A DNA stretch of 41,134 nucleotides, from NCBI GenBank assembly GCA_002314455.1, contig DCFZ01000061.1:2099-43232 (forward strand), in the 5' to 3' direction. This DNA comes from Lentisphaeria bacterium UBA1791 (GTDB lineage: Bacteria; Verrucomicrobiota; Lentisphaeria; Victivallales; Victivallaceae). The translations under genes and the position numbers were made by a program. Within the stretch, counting starts at the first letter, position 1. Each line of letters opens with the position of its first letter. The notes beneath the pieces are model-generated. The model did not search any database. It was given only the letters and a program-made list of their open reading frames with translations, and was not told the origin of the DNA. Positions 25,164 to 32,398 of this stretch are shown piece by piece.

Positions 25164-25757
25164 TTAGTGTTGGTTGATGATCTTTTCCAATTCGTCGAGT
25201 TGACACTCGACCCACGCTTCGTCTGCCGTGTTGACCACCGCAAAGTCGGCAAGTTCAAGTTTTTGATCTTCCGCCATCTGCAACGCTTCGCGGCGAACAA
25301 TTTCCGCTTCGTCGAGCTGACGGTACTGCCGCAGCCGCGCGTGGCGCAATGTTTTGCCGCTCCACACCGCCAGAATGGCGTCAAATTCTGTTTCGTAGTG
25401 ATTTTCAAAGAGCAACGGGACTTCAAACGCCCCGTTTCGCTTTTCCGCCCGGCAACGAGCGATTTCCGCGTCGATCGTTTTTTTCAGCGCGGGATAGAGC
25501 AGTGCCAGCCACGTTTTCATCTTTTCCGGATCGCCGAAAACCGCATCGGCGATTTTCTGCCGGTCGAGCTTGCCCGCTTCGTTGAAAAGCGCTTCCCCGA
25601 AATGTTTCCGCACCTTTTCGAGCATCGCCGCATCGGGCGACTGCCACAACAAGCGGCAACACTCATCCGCGCTGAAAACGTACCATTGGCGGCGGGAAAA
25701 GGATTGGGTGACCAAGCTCTTTCCACTGCCAATCGCACCGGTAATGCCTAAAATCAT
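25164..25757 (-). CDS. coaE: Dephospho-CoA kinase
   Basis: A 197-residue P-loop kinase carrying out the last step of coenzyme A synthesis (ATP + dephospho-CoA). It opens MILGITGAIGSGKS (Walker A, residues 7-14), with SADE (the DAD-like substrate motif), the helical lid around KKTIDAEI, and FEVPLLFE typical of CoaE. Length fits the family. It is the first gene of the coaE-rho-ftsB cluster. The region 25758-25994 upstream is AT-rich near the gene, with a weak promoter candidate (TTGAAT, 16 bp, TAAATT) that I would not rely on. Confidence 0.93.
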   Translation of the reverse strand: MILGITGAIGSGKSLVTQSFSRRQWYVFSADECCRLLWQSPDAAMLEKVRKHFGEALFNEAGKLDRQKIADAVFGDPEKMKTWLALLYPALKKTIDAEIARCRAEKRNGAFEVPLLFENHYETEFDAILAVWSGKTLRHARLRQYRQLDEAEIVRREALQMAEDQKLELADFAVVNTADEAWVECQLDELEKIINQH

Positions 25758-25944
25758 AAGTCAAGAGAAACAGCGGCGCCTTTCGTTGACGCGACGAATG
25801 ATGAAGATATTTCAGGAAGTCTGTACTATAATTTAACGCCTTATCTCAAAAATTCAAGCGCTTTTTGTTTTTTATGTAAAAAAAAGAACCGAAAGAAGCG
25901 CTTTTGCCCTTCAAATTATGCACAGCGCCCCATATCGTCTGACG

Positions 25945-25978
25945 AAAAGCCGTGCGGGCGGAATGCGCCCGCGATGGC
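25945..25978 (-). terminator. Possible terminator of the FKBP-GH3 operon
   Basis: On the minus strand GCGGGCG-CATTC-CGCCCGC forms a 7-bp stem, extended through an internal loop by GCC/GGC and followed by TTTT. The T-tract is short, so termination may be weak. Confidence 0.5.
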
Positions 25979-25994
25979 AATCGCAAACGCCCTG

Positions 25995-28496
25995 TTACCG
26001 CTCGATCACGCGTTCGTCGAAGATCGCGCGCGACGACGTCCCGAAGCGGAGCGCGTATTTTCCCGGGGCGACGACAAACTTGTTTTCGCTTTCCGAAAAA
26101 TAGGCGAAATCGCGGTTGACAAGCTCGAGGGAAACCATCGCGCGTTCGCCGGGAGCAAGTTCGATCTTGGCGAAATCGCCGAGTTCCTGCAAAGGCCGTT
26201 CGACGGCGGAGTCGATCGGGGCAATGTAAAGCTGAACGACCGCGCTGCCGGAGCGTTTGCCCGTATTGACGACTTCAACTTGCGCCGTGACTTTGCCGGC
26301 GGCAACATCGACGTTTTTGACCTGATAGTCAAACGTTGTATAACTCAAGCCGAAACCGAACGCAAACCGCGGCTCGATTTTCGCCTTGTCGAAATGGCGG
26401 TAGCCGATCAAGAGCTTGTCGAGGTAATCGGTCATCGCGCAGTAGGGATCGGTCAGACCGGGAACGAGTTCGAGCTGATGGCACAAATAGTCGTCGAGCT
26501 TTTTGCCCCAGGTGCAGGCGAGCCTGCCGCCGGGCTCGGCATCGCCGAAAAGAAGTTCGGCAAGCGCGCGCCCCGCTTCCATGCCGGCATACCACGCGTC
26601 AAGGACGGCGGGCACCTGATCGATCCACGGCTCGACGTTCATCACGGAACCGCCGATCAAGGTGACGACAAGTTTCGGATTGAGTTCGGCGAGACGGCGG
26701 ATCACGTCGTTCTGCTTTCCCGGCAATTCGAGATCGGGAATGTCCGCCATCGCCGAGAGGTCGACACAGCCGACCGCTTCCTTGTCGTAGGTGTGGTTGG
26801 TGCCGCCGAAATAGAGGACGGCGTCGGCGTCCCGGATCGCCTTTTCGTCGAGGAGATTTTCCTGAAAATAGAGCAAACGGATGCTCAACTGCGAATCCGC
26901 CCAGCTCTTTTCGATGCGCAATTCAATCGGGATCGGCACGCCCTTTTTGCCTTCAAAGGCAAAGGTCGATTTGCCGTTCATGAACTTGGGGTCGAGATTG
27001 TCGATCAGAAGTTTGCCGTCGAGGTAGAGCCGCGTGTGCGACGCGCCCCCCTGAAAGATGGCGAGTTCGCCTTTGCCGTCCTTTTCCGGCACGAGGAAGC
27101 CGGTCAGTCTGCCGCCAAAGGCGACGTGGTCGATCGGCGTGTTTTCCGTTTCGAGCGCGACCCAGTTGGACATATTGCCCCAGCGCATGTCGAAACTTTC
27201 GATCTGATTGCTCCACAAGGGTTTCGCCGCCGGATCGTCGAGTTCGGCGTGCGTGGCGAAATAGTCGGCGTGCAGACCTTTTTTGCCGTCGGCGCTCTGC
27301 AGGAGATCGCCGGGGATGATGCGCGTCAGCGTAAATTCGTCGCCGGGGAAGTAGTCGATCTGAACGTCTTTGCCGAGGTACTCTTTCAAACCGGCAAGCG
27401 GCGTGATCTCGTATTCCGGATGCACCGCACCGGAACCGCCGCACATAAAGAGCATGCCGATGTCGTGGCGGTAATCCGCGCTCGGGCCGACGACGGCGAG
27501 ACGCTTGATTTTGGCTTTGTCAAGCGGCAAAATCTTTTCATTTTTGAGGAGCACGGTGCAAGACTGGGCAAGCTTTTTCGCCGCCGTGCGGTGCGCTTGC
27601 GTACTGATGACGGCGTCCTGCTTCGGCGCGTCGTTGGTCAACCTGCCGGTACGCGCGACGAGGCGGAGAATGCGCATCACCTTGTCGTCGATCACGCTTT
27701 CTGAAACAAGACCGAGCTCGACCAGACGGCGCAGTTTTTTGTTGAAATACGCCCCTTCGCCGCCCGCCATTTCGAGGTCGAGCCCGCCGACGGCGGCGCG
27801 GTAACTGCTGTGCGTCGCGCCCCAGTCGGAAACGACGACGCCGTCGAAGCCCCATTCGTCCTTGAGGATTTCCTGCTGCAAATGGCGGTGCTCCGACGCG
27901 TAGATCTGGTTGATGCGGTTATAACTGGACATCAACATCCACGGAGTCGAATCCTTGACGAGGATCTCAAAGCCGCGCAAATAAAGTTCGCGCAACGTGC
28001 GTTCGTCGATGTTGGAACTGGAAATGCGGCGGCAGGTTTCCTGATTGTTGAGCGCGAAGTGCTTGGGGCAAGCGGCGACGCCGGTCGACTGCACGCCCTT
28101 GATGTAGGCGGAGCAGAGTTTGCCGGCGAGCACCGGGTCTTCGCCGGAATACTCGAAGTTGCGGCCGCACAGAGGAGTCCGCATCAAGTTCAAGCCGGGG
28201 CCGAGGATCGCCTGATAGCCAGCGGCGCGCGTTTCTTCGCCGAGCACTTGCCCGTAGGCGTACGCCGCCTCGCGGCTGAAACTGCACGCCAGCGCGATGC
28301 CGCAGGGCAGCGCGGTCGAAGTGCGCCCGTCTTCCAGACGGATGCCGCGCGGGCCGTCGTCCATCATCACACTGCCGATGCCGAGCCGCGGCACGGCGTG
28401 GGTGCTGACTTTGCCGTCGCCGTAAAGAAACGTGATCTTTTCGTCGATCGTGAGCTGTTTTAAAAGTTCACGCAACGCTTTTTCGTCCGGAATCAT
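25995..28496 (-). CDS. GH3 beta-glycosidase with PA14 insert and C-terminal FnIII-like domain
   Basis: An 833-residue enzyme. The N-terminal (alpha/beta)8 barrel carries the GH3 motifs DGPRGIR, KHFALNNQE and the nucleophile loop GVVVSDWGA (Asp224). The alpha/beta sandwich follows from ~300; a PA14 domain is inserted at about 400-545 (LHADYFAT ... LYLDGKLLIDN). A FnIII-like domain (VEVVNTGKRSGSAVVQLYI) closes the protein. This is the layout of BglB-type beta-glucosidases that release terminal sugars from oligosaccharides. No signal peptide is present, so it is probably cytosolic. ATG 28496 follows GGAG by 6 nt; upstream in-frame TTG is unlikely. It is co-transcribed with the FKBP gene 23 bp upstream. 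Confidence 0.92.
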   Translation of the reverse strand: MIPDEKALRELLKQLTIDEKITFLYGDGKVSTHAVPRLGIGSVMMDDGPRGIRLEDGRTSTALPCGIALACSFSREAAYAYGQVLGEETRAAGYQAILGPGLNLMRTPLCGRNFEYSGEDPVLAGKLCSAYIKGVQSTGVAACPKHFALNNQETCRRISSSNIDERTLRELYLRGFEILVKDSTPWMLMSSYNRINQIYASEHRHLQQEILKDEWGFDGVVVSDWGATHSSYRAAVGGLDLEMAGGEGAYFNKKLRRLVELGLVSESVIDDKVMRILRLVARTGRLTNDAPKQDAVISTQAHRTAAKKLAQSCTVLLKNEKILPLDKAKIKRLAVVGPSADYRHDIGMLFMCGGSGAVHPEYEITPLAGLKEYLGKDVQIDYFPGDEFTLTRIIPGDLLQSADGKKGLHADYFATHAELDDPAAKPLWSNQIESFDMRWGNMSNWVALETENTPIDHVAFGGRLTGFLVPEKDGKGELAIFQGGASHTRLYLDGKLLIDNLDPKFMNGKSTFAFEGKKGVPIPIELRIEKSWADSQLSIRLLYFQENLLDEKAIRDADAVLYFGGTNHTYDKEAVGCVDLSAMADIPDLELPGKQNDVIRRLAELNPKLVVTLIGGSVMNVEPWIDQVPAVLDAWYAGMEAGRALAELLFGDAEPGGRLACTWGKKLDDYLCHQLELVPGLTDPYCAMTDYLDKLLIGYRHFDKAKIEPRFAFGFGLSYTTFDYQVKNVDVAAGKVTAQVEVVNTGKRSGSAVVQLYIAPIDSAVERPLQELGDFAKIELAPGERAMVSLELVNRDFAYFSESENKFVVAPGKYALRFGTSSRAIFDERVIER

Positions 28497-28519
28497 ACGC
28501 GCTCCTCGCTTCACCAACC

Positions 28520-29128
28520 CTAAAGCACTTTGATCAATTCGACGTCAAAGATCAGCGTCGCGCCGGGAGGAATCGCCGCCCCCGCGCCGCGCTCGCCGTA
28601 AGCGATGTTGTCGGGAATGTAGAAACGGTACTTGGCGCCCTCTTTCATCAAGGCGACGCCCTCCGTCCAACCGGCGATGACCTGATTGAGACCGAATTCC
28701 GCCGGCTCATTGCGCGCGACGGAGCTGTCGAAAACCTTGCCGTCAAGAAGTTTGCCGGTGTAGTGGACCCGCACCTTGTCGCTTTGGGCGGGTTGTTTGC
28801 CGGTACCTTCGGCAAGAACTTCGTACTGCAAACCGCTCGCCGTCGTCTTGACCGACGATTTTTTGCCGTTTTCGGCGAGAAATTTCTTACCGGCTTCGCG
28901 GTTGGCGGCAACCGCCTCGTTCAGCGCCTTTTGACCGGCCTGCTGAACCGCGCTCTGAAAGGCGTGCATCGCCTTGGCATACTCCTCCTGCGGGAGTTCC
29001 GGTTTGCCGTTCTGCGCATCGTTGACCGCTTTCAGAAAGAGCGAAAAATCGATCTTCAGCGGCAGTTCCGCCAGATTGCCGTAGACGTTCATCCCGAGCG
29101 CGTAGCTCATTTTTTCAATGTCATTCAT
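28520..29128 (-). CDS. FKBP-type peptidyl-prolyl isomerase (FklB/Mip-like, cytosolic)
   Basis: A 202-residue protein with an N-terminal dimerisation domain (MSYALGMNVYGNL ... YAKAMHAFQ) and a C-terminal FKBP domain from about residue 95: VRVHYTGKLLDGKVFDSS, VIAGWTEGVALM, YRFYIPDNIAYGERG, IPPGATLIFDVEL. It speeds proline isomerisation and can act as a chaperone. No signal peptide follows ATG 29128 (AGGAG 7 nt upstream), unlike exported Mip proteins; the frame extends upstream to 29323 but crosses the promoter. GH3 follows after 23 bp. Confidence 0.92.
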   Translation of the reverse strand: MNDIEKMSYALGMNVYGNLAELPLKIDFSLFLKAVNDAQNGKPELPQEEYAKAMHAFQSAVQQAGQKALNEAVAANREAGKKFLAENGKKSSVKTTASGLQYEVLAEGTGKQPAQSDKVRVHYTGKLLDGKVFDSSVARNEPAEFGLNQVIAGWTEGVALMKEGAKYRFYIPDNIAYGERGAGAAIPPGATLIFDVELIKVL

Positions 29129-29165
29129 CTTTTTACTCCTTTTTTTGATTAAGGTTGCACGCGTT

Positions 29166-29194
29166 AAAATACCACAAGTTGGGGCCATAATCAA
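29166..29194 (-). promoter_or_regulatory. Promoter of the FKBP-GH3 operon
   Basis: Minus-strand TTGATT (29194-29189), a 17-bp spacer and TATTTT (29171-29166). Between here and 29345 I see only an imperfect GC-rich inverted repeat (TAAGAGG/CCTCTTA, 29282-29313) and no gene. Confidence 0.6.
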
Positions 29195-29345
29195 CTGCGG
29201 ATCGAAAAAAACATCAAAAAGAGGAACCACACCGGATGATTCCGGCGTAAAGCAAGGAAACAAAGGCGACACAGGGGGAGTTAAGAGGGGGGCGGCGTGA
29301 ACGCCTCCTCTTATTTCCATCACGTCCGCGCCGCGAGATCAAGGT

Positions 29346-29389
29346 AAAAAAAGGGCTGTTGCCTGCCGGTCAAGGTATTGCAACAGCCC
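29346..29389 (-). terminator. Intrinsic terminator of the glutamine synthetase gene, copy D of the dispersed hairpin
   Basis: On the minus strand GGGCTGTTGC, a 17-nt loop, GCAACAGCCC, then seven T. On the plus strand the loop reads CTGCCGGTCAAGGTATT, nearly that of copy A; relative to the T-tract it is therefore inverted compared with copies A and C. It begins 7 bp after the glutamine synthetase stop. Confidence 0.88.
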
Positions 29390-29395
29390 GTTGAA

Positions 29396-30898
29396 CTATC
29401 CGCAGTGGAAGAACGTTTTGACGAGTTTCAGGATCTGCTCCTGATCGCCGCCGATGTCGGCGCGGAGCGTGCGGTCGTTGAAACTGCGAAGTCCGGAAAT
29501 CAGTCCGTCGATCATTACGGGGCTGAAAACGTTGTTCTTTTCGTAGAAGGCGCGTTGTTTTTCGAGGCAGTCCGCCGAGGCGGCACAGCTGTCGGGCAGC
29601 GTCGAGAGCGAATCGAGCAACGCTTTGTTTTCGTCCTTGTGAATGTTGACGTTGACGTAGGTTTTTTGGGCGACGTCGAGTGCGTTTTCCATTTCAAAGC
29701 CGGTGCGCGCGGCAACGGCGAGCCCTGCGAGGAGCAGATGGATATTGGCGGAGCCGTCGGGCGAACGCATTTCGACGGTCTGCTTCTGACGGGTGTCGAA
29801 ACTTCCGGCGATCTCAAGCGGATTCGCCTGCGAGCAGAGGTCTTTCTGGCTCGTCCAGCCGAGCGGTACGCGCACGAGGACGGAGCGGTTGCGGTCGCCC
29901 CAGCAGACGTTGGTCGGGGCTTCCTGATGCGGCACCAGCCGGAAATAGCTGGTCGGGTTGGTGTTGCCGAATGCGGTGATCGAGGGGGCGAGCGTCATCA
30001 TGCCGGCGATCGCGCGCTTGGCGTCGTCGCTCAACGCCCCGTCGCAGAGCATCTGATTGCAATCGTCTTTCATCAGCCGGAAGTGGATGTGCATGCCCGA
30101 ACCGGCTTTGCCGGTCGTGATCTTGGGGGCAAAGGTGATGTCGTACCCCGACTGATAAGCGAGGTTGCGGATGATCCACTTGGCGAGCAACAGCTGGTCG
30201 GCGGCCTCCTCGGCGTTGACCGGCAGAAATTCGATTTCGTTCTGCTCATAGATTTTGCCGTCGAGGGTGAAGTTGCCGACTTCGGAATGGCCGTACTTGA
30301 TCTGCCCGCCCGCCTGGGCGATGTAGTTCATGCAAAGCTGGCGGAATTCGCCGAATTTGGCGTAGGGGGCGGATTCGTGATAGCCTTTCTGATCGACGGC
30401 GGGGAAACATTCGTCGTCGGGGGCGATCACATAATATTCCAGCTCGCCCATCGCCTGAAATTCCATCCCGGTCGCTTCGCGGAAAGATTCGCACGCCTTG
30501 TGGAGCGTGTGCTCGGGGGAACTTTCAAGCGGATTGCCCTCTTTGTCGAAAAAGGAGCAGAGCATATTGAGCGTCGGCAGTTCGCAGAAAGGATCCATAT
30601 ACGCCGTGCGGAAACGGGGGATCACATAAAGATCGCTGCTGCTGGCTTCGATGAAGGGGAAAAGGCTCGAACCGTCCACGCGTTCGCCGCAGGAAAGGAT
30701 CTCCTCGAGATAGGCGGCGCTGTTGATGACGAAATTGAGCGTCTTGAGTCTGCCGTCGCCGGCGGGATACTGGAAATTGACGTGCCGGATGTTGTTGGCG
30801 CGGATGTAGCGGATGATGTCGGCCTTGGTGAAATCGTTCGGGTTCTTGCCGATGGCCTCGGTCAGACTGCGGCAACTGTATTCAATGGGAAAACTCAT
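29396..30898 (-). CDS. glnA: Glutamine synthetase family protein, divergent
   Basis: A 500-residue enzyme that by family joins ammonia and glutamate using ATP. Beta-grasp and catalytic motifs are present: GELEYYV, YEQNEIEF, TTGKAGSGMHIHF, and the ATP-site stretch NTNPTSYFRLVPHQEAP with WGDRNRSVLVRVP. The usual VPGYEAP is replaced by VPHQEAP, and the adenylylation-site region NLYDLPP is not seen, so it is probably not regulated by adenylylation. It could be a related gamma-glutamyl ligase rather than the main assimilatory enzyme. AAAGGAT is just before ATG 30898; the frame upstream to 30976 is not coding-like. It is monocistronic, with its own promoter and terminator. Confidence 0.83.
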   Translation of the reverse strand: MSFPIEYSCRSLTEAIGKNPNDFTKADIIRYIRANNIRHVNFQYPAGDGRLKTLNFVINSAAYLEEILSCGERVDGSSLFPFIEASSSDLYVIPRFRTAYMDPFCELPTLNMLCSFFDKEGNPLESSPEHTLHKACESFREATGMEFQAMGELEYYVIAPDDECFPAVDQKGYHESAPYAKFGEFRQLCMNYIAQAGGQIKYGHSEVGNFTLDGKIYEQNEIEFLPVNAEEAADQLLLAKWIIRNLAYQSGYDITFAPKITTGKAGSGMHIHFRLMKDDCNQMLCDGALSDDAKRAIAGMMTLAPSITAFGNTNPTSYFRLVPHQEAPTNVCWGDRNRSVLVRVPLGWTSQKDLCSQANPLEIAGSFDTRQKQTVEMRSPDGSANIHLLLAGLAVAARTGFEMENALDVAQKTYVNVNIHKDENKALLDSLSTLPDSCAASADCLEKQRAFYEKNNVFSPVMIDGLISGLRSFNDRTLRADIGGDQEQILKLVKTFFHCG

Positions 30899-30941
30899 TT
30901 TAGATCCTTTCCATTTGGTGAAACGTGAAATCCCCTTCCTT

Positions 30942-30969
30942 AAATTAAGCCCGTTTGGCGATTTTGCAA
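30942..30969 (-). promoter_or_regulatory. Promoter of the glutamine synthetase gene
   Basis: Minus-strand TTGCAA (30969-30964), a 16-bp spacer and TAATTT (30947-30942); leader of about 35 nt. Confidence 0.5.
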
Positions 30970-31022
30970 GTGACAAAAAGAAAAAAACCGCATTTTATCT
31001 TGTTTTACGCCGTTTGGAGGGC

Positions 31023-31054
31023 AAAAAAAACGCAGAGAGCAAAACCCTCTGCGT
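31023..31054 (-). terminator. Intrinsic terminator of the secreted repeat-protein pair
   Basis: On the minus strand ACGCAGAG, a 9-nt loop, CTCTGCGT, then seven further T (31029-31023). It starts 18 bp after the stop codon of the 234-residue gene. Confidence 0.88.
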
Positions 31055-31071
31055 GTGATTAGAAATGGAAC

Positions 31072-31776
31072 TTAGTCGCCGCAGCTGAAGTTCACGATCG
31101 GGAAGCAGGGCAAAAAGCCGTTGTCCATGAAGTTGAGCAGACCGACCTGGAAGCCCTTTTTCGAGACGTTGATCAGACCGAGCTGGCAATCGCTTTCTTC
31201 CGCCTTGTTGATGATGGAAGCCTGAAGGCCCGTCACATTCTTGGCGACGTTGACGATAAAGCAAGCCTGAAACCCGACGAGGTCGTCGGAAATATTCATA
31301 ATCGCCGCCGGCTGGAAGCCGGTGAAGTTCTTGGAAACGTTGATGCTGCTCGCCTGCAGACCGGTCATATCGCCCGCCTTGTTGAAAATGGGGGAAAGCT
31401 GAACGCCGTCGAACTTGTCGCGGTTGATACAAGTGATCAGCGTCGCCTGCAAACCCTCGATGTCGTGGTTGTAAGCGACGGTCCAGCCGAGCTGGGCGCC
31501 GATGATATGCTGGGTGAGCGAGCCGAGCCAGGAAGCTTCCAGACCGGTCACCGAGCCGGTGCCGGCGCACATCGGCCAGCCGGACTTGACGCCGATGACG
31601 TTGCTTTCCATCTGGGAACGGGGGAATTTGTACCAGATGCCGATCTGGAAATAGCTGACGGGGTAATTTTCATACGAGGTCGCCGCCGGAGCCGCCGGAG
31701 CCGCCGCCGGAGCCGCATTTTCGGCAAAGACGATCCCCATGGTGAAAAGCGCGAGAAGCATCAGAATTTTTTTCAT
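31072..31776 (-). CDS. Secreted LA_2272-like surface repeat protein (larger paralog)
   Basis: A 234-residue exported protein: signal peptide MKKILMLLALFTMGIVFA, an Ala/Pro-rich linker (residues ~19-32), then about seven imperfect repeats of 18-20 residues with the pattern G-(L/F/V)-Q-x-(S/A/G)-x-x-x-N, for example GLQASSINVSKNFTGFQPAAIMN. The pattern fits a beta-solenoid and the LA_2272 family of surface repeat proteins; function is unknown. The C-terminus, GLLNFMDNGFLPCFPIVNFS, is nearly identical to that of the gene just upstream. AAGGGAT precedes ATG 31776. It is the second gene of a two-gene operon that ends in a strong terminator. Confidence 0.75.
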   Translation of the reverse strand: MKKILMLLALFTMGIVFAENAAPAAAPAAPAATSYENYPVSYFQIGIWYKFPRSQMESNVIGVKSGWPMCAGTGSVTGLEASWLGSLTQHIIGAQLGWTVAYNHDIEGLQATLITCINRDKFDGVQLSPIFNKAGDMTGLQASSINVSKNFTGFQPAAIMNISDDLVGFQACFIVNVAKNVTGLQASIINKAEESDCQLGLINVSKKGFQVGLLNFMDNGFLPCFPIVNFSCGD

Positions 31777-31796
31777 TTTTTTATCCCTTTTTTGCG

Positions 31797-32267
31797 TTAT
31801 TTCAACGAGAAGTTCACGATCGGGAAACAGGGCAGAAAGCCGTCTTCCATAAAGTTCAGAATGCCGATCTGAATGCCGCCCTTTTTGGCGACGTTGACGA
31901 CGCCGATTTCCACGCCGTTGATCTCATCGACCAGATTGACGACCGCGAGCGCGGCGCCGGAAAGCTTTTCGCCGTTCGTGTAACCGATCGCGCCCTTGAA
32001 GCCGGTCGCTTCCTTACTGCCGGCGCAGACGACTGCACCTTCCGCACCGTAAACCGGGGCGCCGCCGCAACCGAGAATGCCGAGCTTGACGCCGTAGGTC
32101 GGCGTGTACATCTGATACTCGGGGGTGTCTTCCCAGATGGTGAACATAAACGTTTCATAGATGTCTTTGGCGGCGGGATCCGCCGGCTTGGCCTGCGCGG
32201 TCTCGGCAGCGGCAAGCGTGCAGACGCCGGCGACTGCCAACAACAGGGCGAGAATGCTCTTTTTCAT
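31797..32267 (-). CDS. Secreted repeat protein, short paralog of the neighbouring LA_2272-like protein
   Basis: A 156-residue exported protein with signal peptide MKKSILALLLAVAGVCTLAAAETAQA (cleavage near residue 20). It has fewer repeats (GAALAVVNLVDEINGVEIG, VVNVAKKGGIQIG) and ends GILNFMEDGFLPCFPIVNFS, matching the neighbour at 17 of 20 positions. The middle differs: TPTYGVKLGILGCGGAPVYG suggests a separate glycine-rich cap. The pair arose by tandem duplication and has since changed repeat number. A single promoter precedes it, and 20 bp separate it from the second gene. Confidence 0.72.
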   Translation of the reverse strand: MKKSILALLLAVAGVCTLAAAETAQAKPADPAAKDIYETFMFTIWEDTPEYQMYTPTYGVKLGILGCGGAPVYGAEGAVVCAGSKEATGFKGAIGYTNGEKLSGAALAVVNLVDEINGVEIGVVNVAKKGGIQIGILNFMEDGFLPCFPIVNFSLK

Positions 32268-32334
32268 ATTTTTCCTTTTTTTATTTTTTCCGGCGGAAGT
32301 ACATTTGCTCCCGCAATCGGTTTACCTGTTATAA

Positions 32335-32362
32335 AATATAACATTCTATATTCAATAATCAA
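32335..32362 (-). promoter_or_regulatory. Promoter of the secreted repeat-protein pair
   Basis: Minus-strand TTGATT (32362-32357), a 16-bp spacer and TATATT (32340-32335). The leader before ATG 32267 is about 60 nt with no obvious hairpin. Confidence 0.6.
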
Positions 32363-32398
32363 GGTTTTTTTTCACAAAATAAGACAAAAATGAGCATT

